This document shows positions 35,317 through 43,334 of a stretch of DNA of 64,000 nt, one piece after another; within the stretch, counting starts at the first letter, position 1, and each line of letters opens with the position of its first letter. The position numbers and the translations under genes were made by a program. This DNA is from Lewinellaceae bacterium (lineage in GTDB: Bacteria > Bacteroidota > Bacteroidia > Chitinophagales > Saprospiraceae): assembly GCA_016711435.1 (NCBI GenBank), contig JADJSY010000088.1:74148-138147 (forward strand), given 5' to 3'. The notes beneath the pieces are model-generated. The model was not told the DNA's origin. It ran no database searches and was given only the letters and a program-made list of their open reading frames with translations.

Positions 35317-35462
35317 GGGTATTTCAAAAGGTTGATGAGGGTTTATAAGGTTGATGAGGTTGATATACATCCACTCGAGAATGAGGCGATTTTACTTTTT
35401 TCGAGCGGATGTATATCAACCTCATCAACCTTATAAACCCTCATCAACCTTTTGAGACACCC
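35317..35462. repeat. GGTTGAT-type hairpin
   Basis: Arms 35317-35378 and 35401-35462 are about 62 bp each with only a few mismatches (GGTTGATGAGG, GTTTATAAGG, GGTTGATATACATCC). Located between the divergent DjlA-like gene and the end of the adenine deaminase gene; the single-stranded loop is about 22 bases. Confidence 0.9.
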
Positions 35463-35506
35463 ACAATGAGCAAAAATAACGCTGCAAAAATACTGCTTAA
35501 CGAACA

Positions 35507-37141
35507 CTATTCCACCACCTCCACAAATCCAAATCGTTCTACATCAAACAATCCCAAATCCGTCATTTTCAAACTTGGAATGACCGGCAGCGCCAGAAAG
35601 GAAAGCACCATGAACGGAGCGCGCAGCGTGCAACCCAAAACATCTTTTGTCCAGGCATCCAGTTCGGCATATTCCCGGGCCAGGGTATAACCGTCCGATT
35701 GGCTCATCAGCCCGGCAATGGGCAAGGCCAGTACACGGGCATTGCCGGCTTCGTCTGACGCGCTGATGCCGCCTTTGGCAGCAATAACGGCATTGACAGC
35801 CGCGCACAATGCCTCGTCGCTGGTACCGACAGCAACAATATTATGCGAATCGTGGGCGACACTGCTGGCCAAAGCGCCCTCTTTCAACCCAAAACCACGC
35901 ACAAAACCCAAGGCTGGCTTGGCGTCGGGCGTGTAGCGATTGACGACCGTGATTTTCAAAATATCACGCGCCGGATCGCTGAGGATACATCCGTCAGCCA
36001 CCTGTAACAACTCTGATGCTGCACCTGTTACAATTTGCCCGTCGAGCGCCTCGATCACCCGGCACTGCACTTCAGAAGCGTTTGATTTTAAACGAAAAGC
36101 ATCCCGTTTTTTGGAATGGGCTGTAAATTGATTCGGAGCGGCGGACAATAAGCGCGGCAACAGACTTTCCCCTTCCGCAGCGACCTGCACGCCATCGATC
36201 CAGGTCTCCTGCACCCGGAAATCGCGCAAATCATCCACTTTGATAAAATCAGCCGGATCGCCTTCCCGAAGCAGTCCGACCGGCAAACCATAATGTAAAA
36301 CAGGATTCACACAGGCTGCCCGCAGGGTATCAAAAAAGTCGCAGCCATACGCAATCGCGCGGGCCGCCAGTTCATTGATATGCCCCTGCACGAGGTCGTC
36401 GGGGTGTTTGTCGTCGCTGCAAAACATTATTTGCTCCGGGAATTCTTTTAACAGCGGCCACAATGCATCAAAATTGCGGGCCGCACTACCCTCCCGGATC
36501 AAAATTTTCACACCGAGCTGCGCCTTTTCAAGGCCTTCCTCATACGTGAAACACTCGTGGTCCGTACTGATACCGGCAGCGAAATACCGGCGGGCGTCTT
36601 CGCCCCGCAAACCGGGCGCATGTCCGTCTACCGGCTTGCCCAGCCGTTTCGCAGCGGCTATTTTGGCCATTACTTCTGCGTCATTAAACAGCACACCCGG
36701 AAAATTCATCATTTCGGATAAATAGCCGATACCCGGATGCTCCAACAGTTTTTCCACCGCCGCTGCATCCATCACCGCACCGGCTGTCTCAAAAGTAGTG
36801 GCAGGCACACAGGAAGGCGCGCCGAAACAGAACTTGACAGGTACCCGCGCCGCATCTTCCAGCATATACATAACACCTTCATTTCCAAGCACATTGGCAA
36901 TTTCATGCGGGTCTGAAACGGTGGCTACCGTACCATGAACCACTGCCATTCGGGCAAATTCGGCAGGCGGCAACATACTGCTTTCGATATGCACATGCGC
37001 ATCTACAAAACCGGGCAAAATAAAACCTGCCGTCTGTGGCGCGCTATCCAATTCCAGGATTTGCCGGATGCGGCCGTTTTCCACAAGAATTTCTGCCGGA
37101 TAAACGCGGCGCTGGTGCAGGTCGACAAGGTGTGCGATCAT
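35507..37141 (-). CDS. ade: Adenine deaminase
   Basis: About 544 residues of the amidohydrolase-type adenine deaminase (Ade): metal ligands H49-V-H51 in GFVDAHVHIESSMLPP, the GTVATVSDPHEIANVLG segment, MICSDDKHPDDL in the active site, and a C-terminal domain with VAHDSHNIVAVGTSDEALCA. It converts adenine to hypoxanthine in purine salvage. Start at 37141 (MIAHLVDLH). A longer frame upstream translates the GTGAGAA heptamers and a GC-rich tract and should not be taken as protein. The start codon is immediately preceded by the same CTCTAAT sequence that precedes the RND pump start. Confidence 0.95.
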   Translation of the reverse strand: MIAHLVDLHQRRVYPAEILVENGRIRQILELDSAPQTAGFILPGFVDAHVHIESSMLPPAEFARMAVVHGTVATVSDPHEIANVLGNEGVMYMLEDAARVPVKFCFGAPSCVPATTFETAGAVMDAAAVEKLLEHPGIGYLSEMMNFPGVLFNDAEVMAKIAAAKRLGKPVDGHAPGLRGEDARRYFAAGISTDHECFTYEEGLEKAQLGVKILIREGSAARNFDALWPLLKEFPEQIMFCSDDKHPDDLVQGHINELAARAIAYGCDFFDTLRAACVNPVLHYGLPVGLLREGDPADFIKVDDLRDFRVQETWIDGVQVAAEGESLLPRLLSAAPNQFTAHSKKRDAFRLKSNASEVQCRVIEALDGQIVTGAASELLQVADGCILSDPARDILKITVVNRYTPDAKPALGFVRGFGLKEGALASSVAHDSHNIVAVGTSDEALCAAVNAVIAAKGGISASDEAGNARVLALPIAGLMSQSDGYTLAREYAELDAWTKDVLGCTLRAPFMVLSFLALPVIPSLKMTDLGLFDVERFGFVEVVE

Positions 37142-37797
37142 ATTAGAGGTGAGAAGTGAGAGAGTGAGAAGTGAGAGAAAAGGGATGACGAAGTTATGAA
37201 GTCTTTTGTATGTTAGCGCTGCAAATTTGTTTACCCATGACAATTCCTTTGATTCTCCTCCGCGGCGGGGGCGGGGGGGAGCACGCGCAGCACCCCGCGC
37301 GGCCCCCCCCCCCCGGCGGGGGGCGGGAGGGGGGGGGTTGAGGGGCGAGCGCACTTTCCATGCAGTTGTTTGGGGAGCGTTCTTGAGTTAATGGAGATCA
37401 GGCGGAAAGATAGGGAAAAATGCATCTGACCCATTTGCCCTGGATTGCTGGGAACATGGTCACAGGTATCAGGGCTATGCAGCAATAACTGATATACATA
37501 CGGTTGGGGCAGATCAGGTGGTCAGCCTGGAAGAATGCATAATTTTTCCTTTTCCAGCCTGAAACTCCAATAACTCATAACTCATAACTCATAACTCAAA
37601 GATGTAACCTTTTCCCGCGAACCTGTGTCCAGTGCAATATAAGTAGGTGTGCAAAATTAGTTTTGCTTAAAATATTTGTAAATGCTTGATTCTGAACACT
37701 AATAACCAAAACTAATAACGGATAACTACTTACCCGCAGGAAACCAGTGGTACCGGATACCCGATTTCTAAAAATATCCGGGATACAAACGAAAAAC
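37142..37797. other. 656-bp intergenic region: heptamers, GC-rich tract, family A leader
   Basis: Contains GTGAGAA heptamers beside the ade start (37146-37180), a dense G/C tract at 37253-37342 with long C and G runs that could fold on themselves, about 240 bases of ordinary sequence without motif, a small ACTCATA repeat (37570-37600), and the family A leader of the sigma gene. No gene is seen. Confidence 0.6.
37658..37736 (+). promoter_or_regulatory. Promoter box and family A leader of the ECF sigma operon
   Basis: TAGTTTTG (37658-37665) fits the Bacteroidota TAnnTTTG -7 box. Downstream come TTGTAAATGCTTGATTCTGA and ATAACCA/ATAACGG heptamers ending ATAACTACTT (to about 37732). The start codon is 62 bases further on. 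No convincing -33 TTTG was found. Confidence 0.5.
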
Positions 37798-38373
37798 ATG
37801 GCAGCGACGCTTTCTGATGACATCTTGATTGAACAGGCCAAAAGTGGCCGGCAAACGGCATTTGCCATGCTGGTAAAGCGCTATGAACAATACGCGTTCA
37901 CCCTTGCCCTGCGTTTTGTCAAGAACCGGGAAGACGCGCACGAAGTGGCGCAGGATGCTTTCCTGCGGGCATTCCGCTACCTGCCCGATTTTCGGGGCGA
38001 CGCCAAATTTTCCACCTGGCTGTATAAAATTATTTATTCTACTGCTTTAAATTTTTTGCGCAAACAAAACCCTGATATTCTATCACTTGACGACGAAGAC
38101 CGGCCCCTGAAATTACCGGATGAAGGTACGCCAGACGCGTATCATGCACTGGAAAGGGAGGACCGGAACGCTGCCCTGCAACGCGCCATTCACATGCTGT
38201 CACCCGATGATTCAGGTATTATCACGCTTTTTTATTTATACGAACATAATCTGGAAGAAATCTGTCAAATCATGGGAATGACCATGACCAATGCCAAAAC
38301 TAAACTTTGTCGCGCCCGCCAGCGTTTAAAAGTCATTGTGGAAGGCCAATTCGCTACCGAAATCGCATACTGA
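37798..38373 (+). CDS. ECF-type RNA polymerase sigma factor (sigma-70 family)
   Basis: A 191-residue sigma factor. Region 2 is clear (AFAMLVKRYEQYAFTLALRF, DAHEVAQDAFLRAFRYLPDF, KFSTWLYKIIYSTALNFLRK) and region 4 has the helix-turn-helix LEEICQIMGMTMTNAKTKLC. There is no sigma-70 region 1 or 3, so it is an ECF member. It should direct RNA polymerase to a limited promoter set under control of an anti-sigma factor. The next gene starts 1 bp after the stop and encodes a likely anti-sigma-like membrane protein. A family A leader precedes it. Confidence 0.93.
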   Translation: MAATLSDDILIEQAKSGRQTAFAMLVKRYEQYAFTLALRFVKNREDAHEVAQDAFLRAFRYLPDFRGDAKFSTWLYKIIYSTALNFLRKQNPDILSLDDEDRPLKLPDEGTPDAYHALEREDRNAALQRAIHMLSPDDSGIITLFYLYEHNLEEICQIMGMTMTNAKTKLCRARQRLKVIVEGQFATEIAY

Positions 38374-38374
38374 T

Positions 38375-38902
38375 ATGGAAAATAACTTTTTGCTGACCGA
38401 AGACATGCTGTGGGATTATGCCGACGGCTTCCTGCCCCAGGAAGAAAAGATGCAGGTGGATGCCTACCTGCGCCGGCATCCGGAGCATCAATCCATGCTG
38501 GATACCATCCTCGCAGAAAAAAAGGCTTTTGCGGCGCTTCCAATGGATCGCCCCAAACCCGGCTTTGCAGACCGCGTCATGGCGGCCTGGGTGGCTGAGC
38601 AAAGCGCCAATCCGAGCCTTTCAAGTGAAAAAGGCAAAGACTGGATTATTTACGGCATCGCTGCTGCCATGGGATTTTTTATACTCCTGCCGATCGTTTT
38701 ACTGGCAATTTCCGCACCGGCCATCAGCATCGATATGATACCTGCCGAATACATACCGCAAACGCCTGTTATTCCCTGGGGAAAATTATTCACCAGCCCG
38801 GCCATGCGTTTCGGACTGCCGCTGACGCTCCTGTTTTTTTGTTTCCGGTTTTTAGATCAATATTTGCAGCAGAAAAAAATGCTTGTCAGGCTACAGGCCT
38901 GA
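38375..38902 (+). CDS. Membrane protein, probable anti-sigma factor
   Basis: A 175-residue protein starting 1 bp after the sigma factor stop. An N-terminal soluble part (LTEDMLWDYADGFLPQEEKM, similar to anti-sigma zinc-binding/RskA-like starts, though without the HxxxCxxC motif) is followed by two membrane segments (about 88-110 and 140-158). Placement in an operon with an ECF sigma factor suggests it holds the sigma factor at the membrane until a signal arrives. That job is inferred from context; no anti-sigma motif is decisive. Confidence 0.65.
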   Translation: MENNFLLTEDMLWDYADGFLPQEEKMQVDAYLRRHPEHQSMLDTILAEKKAFAALPMDRPKPGFADRVMAAWVAEQSANPSLSSEKGKDWIIYGIAAAMGFFILLPIVLLAISAPAISIDMIPAEYIPQTPVIPWGKLFTSPAMRFGLPLTLLFFCFRFLDQYLQQKKMLVRLQA

Positions 38903-38916
38903 TGTAATTGCCGCAC

Positions 38917-39366
38917 ATGGAAAAAGACAGGAAAAAAACGAAATTTATTCATCAACCGGAATATCCCGGCGGTCCGAAAGAACTGACGAAGTTCATCTAC
39001 CAGCATCTCCGTTACCCGCAGATTGCGCTGGATGCCAATGTGGAAGGCACAGTACTGGTCGAGTATGATATTGATTATCAGGGGAATGTGACAGCCACCC
39101 GGGTGTTGCGCGGCGTCGGTTCGGGTTGCGACGAAGAGGCAAGCCGCGTGGTGCGGCTTTTAAAATTTGACGTGCCCAAAAACAGGGGCCTTCATGTTAT
39201 TTTCCATCAGAAAGTACGGGTGCAATTCAAAAAACCGAAACCGCAGCCCAAAGTGGAACAAGCGATGCAAGTGTCGTATACGGTGAGCAGTACGCCGAAA
39301 ACGGAGCAAAAGGAAGCGCCAAAACCTAAAGAAGAAAAGACTTATACGTACACGGTTAATATCTAG
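38917..39366 (+). CDS. TonB C-terminal-domain protein without membrane anchor
   Basis: A 149-residue protein. Residues about 10-100 match the TonB C-terminal fold (IHQPEYPGGPKELTKFIYQH, YPQIALDANVEGTVLVEYDI, GNVTATRVLRGVGSGCDEEA), the part that contacts TonB boxes. The usual N-terminal membrane helix and Pro-rich spacer are missing; instead a Lys/Pro/Glu-rich tail follows. It is third in the sigma operon, 14 bp after the membrane protein, so it may bring a TonB-like signal to the sigma/anti-sigma pair, or act as a soluble decoy. The stop codon TAG is the first three bases of the GTGTTTG repeat. Confidence 0.75.
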   Translation: MEKDRKKTKFIHQPEYPGGPKELTKFIYQHLRYPQIALDANVEGTVLVEYDIDYQGNVTATRVLRGVGSGCDEEASRVVRLLKFDVPKNRGLHVIFHQKVRVQFKKPKPQPKVEQAMQVSYTVSSTPKTEQKEAPKPKEEKTYTYTVNI

Positions 39367-39507
39367 TGTTTGGTGTTTGGTGTTTAGTGTTTCGGGCGCT
39401 CTGCCTTTGGCAACTGTGAGTAGCTTAGGCGGAGCGCCCGAAACACTAAACACCAAACACCAAAAGGCAATGCGCCCCAAACACTAAACACCATACACCA
39501 AACACTA
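39364..39507. repeat. GTGTTTG hairpin between convergent genes, both stops inside
   Basis: The left arm 39365-39409 pairs with 39429-39462; a second copy of the right arm (CCCCAAACACTAAACACCAT type) follows at 39476-39507. The stop codons of both convergent genes (TAG at 39364-39366 on plus, TAG at 39505-39507 on minus) are the first bases of the repeat word on each strand. Confidence 0.92.
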
Positions 39508-40426
39508 CTTCGGTACTTTAATTTTATACGTTTTCCCCGCCTTATTCGTGAGTTTGTTGTCTATCAACCAGGGGTTGTACAGTTTCAACATACGGTAATG
39601 CGTTCCGTTCTGGCGCGCAAAATCGCCCCAGTTAGCCACCGGTCCGTTTACTTCCACGATTTTAAATTCATTTTGAGCCGGATATAAGTGGTCTTTTTCA
39701 ACCGTGTACTCGTACAATTCCGGGTTTTCCATCACCTCTTTAATGGCTACAATGCGGAAAGGATAACGCATCGTTTCATCGGCTGCCAGGTTGAGTTCAT
39801 AAAAGTTTTTAGCGCGTTGGGTTGCCATTTCTTCGGCTATCCGGCCCGGACCGCCGTTGTATGCCGCGGCGGCCAGCGTCCAGCTGCCCAGGCGCTCTTT
39901 TTCTTTTTTCAGGTATTTACAAGCCGCGCGGGTAGACTTTTCAAGGTGGTAGCGTTCGTCTACTTCCGCGTTTACTTCCAGGTTGTAACCGTCCGCAGCG
40001 CTTTTCATAAACTGCCAGACCCCGCGCGCACCGGCGGGTGAATTCGCATTGGAAAGCGCACTCTCCGCAACGGCCAGGTATTTCAAATCCTCCGGCACCC
40101 CTTCTTCTTTCAGAATGGGTAGAATGGTTGGGAAAAAGGGCGTTCGCGCGTTTGAGTGCCAGAATCGTTTGAGAATGGAAATACACATTGCGCAGCAACT
40201 CCGCATCCAATCGCTGCCGGACATCCCAATTGTCCATCGGGAGCGGTTCCCCGCAAAAATTAAAATCCTTATCTAAGTTAATAGACCGGACATGCTGCTC
40301 CGGGGCCGAAAAGCCGCTGCCATCGCCTCCTTTAAAAGAGGTAAAAAACAAAGCGCCTACGGCCATCAGGAGCAATACATTGATCACTAACAGGGTGCGG
40401 GCATTTTTCATCCATTCCATAATCAA
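39505..40426 (-). pseudogene. Lytic transglycosylase (MltD-like, LysM tail), one frameshift
   Basis: The N-terminal part (from 40426) has a membrane anchor (LLVINVLLLMAVGALFF) and a start of the domain (DVRQRLDAELLRNVYFHSQT). The frame breaks at a run of five A on the plus strand (40133-40137); one base fewer joins ALKRANALFP to TILPILKEEGVPEDLKYLAV. The catalytic Glu sits in AVAESALSNANSPAGARGVW, then YNGGPGRI, and a C-terminal LysM-like peptidoglycan-binding stretch (FARQNGTHYRMLKLYNPW). It cleaves the glycan strand of peptidoglycan. The homopolymer location makes a sequence error likely. Confidence 0.85.
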
Positions 40427-40437
40427 AGGCGTTTAAA

Positions 40438-40540
40438 ATAGGAAGTTATCCGTTATTAGTTAGTGGTTATCAGTGTTGATAATCAAGCAATTGCAAAGAA
40501 TTTAATCTAAGTTATTTTGCCTGATATACTGAATATGTAA
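40438..40540 (-). promoter_or_regulatory. 5' leader element (family A) of the transglycosylase
   Basis: Nearly identical over about 95 bp to 13012-13112, including TTAGATTAAATTCTTTGCAA and the ATAACTAATAACGGATAACT heptamers. It points toward the start at 40426. Confidence 0.8.
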
Positions 40541-40581
40541 CAAAGGTAACGAAAAACGCCGCAGAATTGTGTGTCACACCG

Positions 40582-40674
40582 CACACTACTGGACATTTCA
40601 TTCTACAGTGGTCAGACCTATAAGGTTTTAAAAACCTTATAGGTCTCGTTCCACGAAAATGTCCAGTAGTGTGT
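40582..40674. repeat. 84-bp palindromic element, copy 2
   Basis: Matches 6837-6920: outer ACTGGACATT with AATGTCCAGT, inner 16-bp stem of AGACCTATAAGGTTTT. Extra GTGTGTCACACC/GTGTCACACC words on both sides extend it to the stop codon of the patatin gene. Confidence 0.85.
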
Positions 40675-41924
40675 CACACCGTTAATGTGTCCATCAATTT
40701 TTGACGCATTGCCTTCTGCTCTGCCCAATTGAAGTGCTGTAAAAATGCTCCGGCAGCCCGCGCGCCCCGCACAAAAAGATCGAGTTTATCTTCATCAGAG
40801 ATGCTGAAATCCAGCCAGTTGTAGTCGCCGGAATCAATCATGCCTACAAAACTATTGAGTTCAGGATGTTGCACAAAAAAGTCGTTGTCGTGAAATGACA
40901 TCATGGAACCGAGCATGGCTCCTGCAAACCCGCCGAAGGAATCGCAACTGTTGTAGCTGTCCCGGTCGATGCCGATTTTGATACCAAACACCGGTGCGTC
41001 GGGCCGCTGTTCGGGCTGATAAAAAAGCCCGATCGGGAAATTGGACATGGAACCGCCGTCTACAAAGTACACTTCCGGTGGGACTGCTCCCCGGTAATTG
41101 ACCGTTGCGGCCCATTGAGCGCGTGCAGAGTCCGAATCAATTAAACCCTTGACAATGAACGGATAAAAGAAAACCGGCACGCTCATGCTGGCTCGCACAA
41201 AATCGGCCGGACTGGCCATTTCAGGATCGGCCCAGTACAAGTGGGCCATATCCGGCAAAGCCACTTTAGTGCCGGTGGTAACATCGGCGGTAACAACAGA
41301 AATGCGTCGCCAGCGCTCGGGCAGACATGGTTCGCCTGTTTCAAGATAGTGTATACCTGGCGGCGCGATACTGCGCAACTCGTACAAATCACGCAGCGTC
41401 CGGACACCGCGTTCCAGGAGCAATTCGCGCATCCATTCCGTAAAATGTTCGCCCGGGCAAAGACCGTAATGATCCTGTAGGTCATCGAGCACCTTGGCGG
41501 TCAGCCGCGCTTTTTTGCCTTTGCGGACTTCCGGGTCGAGCATGGCATCTACAAATTTGCGAATTTCCTTGTCGCCATCTACAAAGTCATAAAAATCTTT
41601 TCCAGCCACTTTTTCTATCAGCCATTCGCTTTTTGCTTGTGCGATGGGGCCGCCGCCGGCTAGCAACATGGCCACGATACTCCCTGCGGAAGTGCCCGCC
41701 GCCCGCAGAAACCGGATATCCATTTGTTCCAATACATACAAATAACCCAGCAGCGCCACGCCCAGCGTACCGCCGCCTTCCATCACCACATCCACGTACT
41801 GGTTCCCGGCTTCGTCCTGAATATCGGAAATGCGCCACACCTCGGCTGCATCGGCATGCATCTGGCGCAGGTTGGCAATAATAGACATCACTTCAGGATG
41901 TCCGGTATAATTACTGATTTCCAT
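40674..41924 (-). CDS. Patatin-like phospholipase
   Basis: A 416-residue serine lipid hydrolase. The patatin marks are all present: the oxyanion loop EGGGTLG (about 50-56), the nucleophile G-T-S79-A-G, and the catalytic Asp in VYFVD289-G-G. The length with a long insert between the motifs is usual for bacterial proteins in this family. It removes acyl chains from phospholipids or acts as a toxin/defence effector in some relatives, but no secretion signal is seen, so the place of action is unclear. It stands alone on the minus strand. Confidence 0.93.
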   Translation of the reverse strand: MEISNYTGHPEVMSIIANLRQMHADAAEVWRISDIQDEAGNQYVDVVMEGGGTLGVALLGYLYVLEQMDIRFLRAAGTSAGSIVAMLLAGGGPIAQAKSEWLIEKVAGKDFYDFVDGDKEIRKFVDAMLDPEVRKGKKARLTAKVLDDLQDHYGLCPGEHFTEWMRELLLERGVRTLRDLYELRSIAPPGIHYLETGEPCLPERWRRISVVTADVTTGTKVALPDMAHLYWADPEMASPADFVRASMSVPVFFYPFIVKGLIDSDSARAQWAATVNYRGAVPPEVYFVDGGSMSNFPIGLFYQPEQRPDAPVFGIKIGIDRDSYNSCDSFGGFAGAMLGSMMSFHDNDFFVQHPELNSFVGMIDSGDYNWLDFSISDEDKLDLFVRGARAAGAFLQHFNWAEQKAMRQKLMDTLTV

Positions 41925-41939
41925 GATCTGATTTTTTCA

Positions 41940-42287
41940 GGTAAAACTAAACCGTTCTACAGGTACAATTATTTGAATTTCAACCAAATGGATTAATTTT
42001 TCAACCACAGGTAAATAACGCCTAACAATTTTTTTACGAAAAAAATTAACAGTACCTGTGACCTTTTAACAATACTCCGTTAGAAAGAGGCTTTTCACAA
42101 TAACGAAAGCAGCAATAAACAAACATCCTGTACAACACCAAACCAATCGCCTCCAAACTACCCAAACGAAGGCCATACCAAAACCGATAAGACAGACTGC
42201 TCCCAAAGCAGTCGTCAGTACCAGCGAGCCACGCATACCATGAGAACAATACCCCGCTCCGGGCAACCGGGCGGGGTTGTTTTTTGA
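41940..42287 (+). ncRNA. Possible small RNA ending at a strong terminator
   Basis: This 613-bp gap (41925-42537) contains no convincing gene. A clear plus-strand terminator lies at 42248-42287, yet no plus-strand gene is upstream (the patatin gene is minus). So an untranslated RNA of unknown length, perhaps starting near 41960-42060, may end there. No match to 6S, SRP, tmRNA or RNase P features was recognised. Confidence 0.3.
42248..42287 (+). terminator. Intrinsic terminator
   Basis: ACCCCGC (42251-42257) pairs with GCGGGGT (42271-42277), with an internal CCGG stem in the loop, followed by TGTTTTTT. It is clearly directional on the plus strand. Confidence 0.8.
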
Positions 42288-42297
42288 CCTGCCTTAC

Positions 42298-42472
42298 GGG
42301 GTTGTGTCAAAAGTCTTTAGAGAAGGAATCCGTTATTTCGCACCAAATTATTGTCGCCAAACGCATGTGAAATTTGACAACTTTTAAAAGTTGTCGGAAC
42401 CAGTCCCCCCAAACATTATTGGGTACTCTTTGGCTAAATTTTCAAAGGCCAGGCTTTTGGCACAACCCCAAA
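42298..42472. repeat. Inverted repeat around a small palindrome
   Basis: CGGGGTTGTGTCAAAAGTC (42298-42316) pairs with GGCTTTTGGCACAACCCCA (about 42452-42472). Inside is the exact palindrome ACAACTTTTAAAAGTTGT (42379-42396), of the same TTTTAAAA-centred type as elsewhere in the window. Confidence 0.75.
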
Positions 42473-42500
42473 CGATGATAAACTTGATGGATAAGCGCTG

Positions 42501-42508
42501 TACTTTTG
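42501..42508 (+). promoter_or_regulatory. TAnnTTTG -7 promoter box of nth
   Basis: TACTTTTG at 42501-42508, 29 bases before the nth ATG. It fits the Bacteroidota -7 consensus. A TTG at 42484-42486 is closer than usual for -33. Confidence 0.5.
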
Positions 42509-42537
42509 CCTCTTAGAAAAGGAACTTCCCAAATGTT

Positions 42538-43197
42538 ATGGCAAAAAAAACGGCGGCGCCCAAAAAACGCATCTCTGCTCAACTGAAACAAAAAGCGGCA
42601 GATATTGCAAACATCCTCGAAACATTATACCCGGAAACGCCCATTCCGCTGCGGCATGAAGACCCCTATACTTTGCTGGTGGCAGTGGTGTTGTCGGCCC
42701 AGTGCACCGACGAACGGGTCAATCAGATCACGCCGCATTTGTTTGCGAAAGCCGATCATCCGGCGGCTATGATACAATTGACCGTTGAGGAAATCAGAGA
42801 GATTATCAAACCCTGCGGCCTTTCACCTGCCAAGTCAAAAGCCATTTGGGAACTCTCCAGAATCATTGTGGAGCAACACGGCGGACAGGTACCCCAAACT
42901 TTTGAAGCGCTCGAAGCCCTGCCCGGAGTGGGCCACAAAACAGCGTCCGTAGTCATGTCGCAGGCTTTCGGCTTTCCCGCCTTCCCGGTCGACACGCATA
43001 TCCACCGCCTGGCTGCCCGCTGGGGATTGAGCAGCGGTAAAAATGTGGAACAAACAGAGCGCGACCTCAAAGCCCTTTTCCCCGAACACACCTGGAATAA
43101 ACTGCACCTGCAAATCATCTTTTTCGGCAGGCAATACTGCCCGGCGCGCGGCCACAAGGCGGAAGCGTGTCCTATTTGCGGGAAATACCAGAAGTGA
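42538..43197 (+). CDS. nth: Endonuclease III
   Basis: A 219-residue DNA glycosylase/AP lyase for oxidised pyrimidines. The helix-hairpin-helix with the catalytic Lys is LPGVGHK134-TASVVM and the catalytic Asp is PVD152-THIHRLAA. The iron-sulfur loop at the end has only three Cys (C201, C211, C214; spacing x9 and x2), while E. coli has four (x6, x2, x5). So the 4Fe-4S cluster may be altered or missing. The family is otherwise full length. It acts in base excision repair together with AP endonucleases; it stands alone here, upstream of pstS. Confidence 0.95.
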   Translation: MAKKTAAPKKRISAQLKQKAADIANILETLYPETPIPLRHEDPYTLLVAVVLSAQCTDERVNQITPHLFAKADHPAAMIQLTVEEIREIIKPCGLSPAKSKAIWELSRIIVEQHGGQVPQTFEALEALPGVGHKTASVVMSQAFGFPAFPVDTHIHRLAARWGLSSGKNVEQTERDLKALFPEHTWNKLHLQIIFFGRQYCPARGHKAEACPICGKYQK

Positions 43198-43334
43198 GCG
43201 GGAATTTCACACAACAGGAGATTTTCCTACCAAATCAAAGTTCTCCATACTGGACGGAAGTAACGTAAAACTTAACCCAAACGTAAACATCCCATTCCTC
43301 CTTCCCATCTGCAACACTGCTATCTTGTGGAAAA

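Noticed and set aside
37142..37354. N-terminal extension of adenine deaminase
   Set aside because: Pro/Arg/Gly-rich translation of a GC tract and heptamers; no family member has it.
42046..42266. Small Cys/Trp/Leu-rich minus-strand proteins near 42.1 kb
   Set aside because: No ribosome-binding or family evidence; composition is that of a random frame, and the directional terminator is on the other strand.
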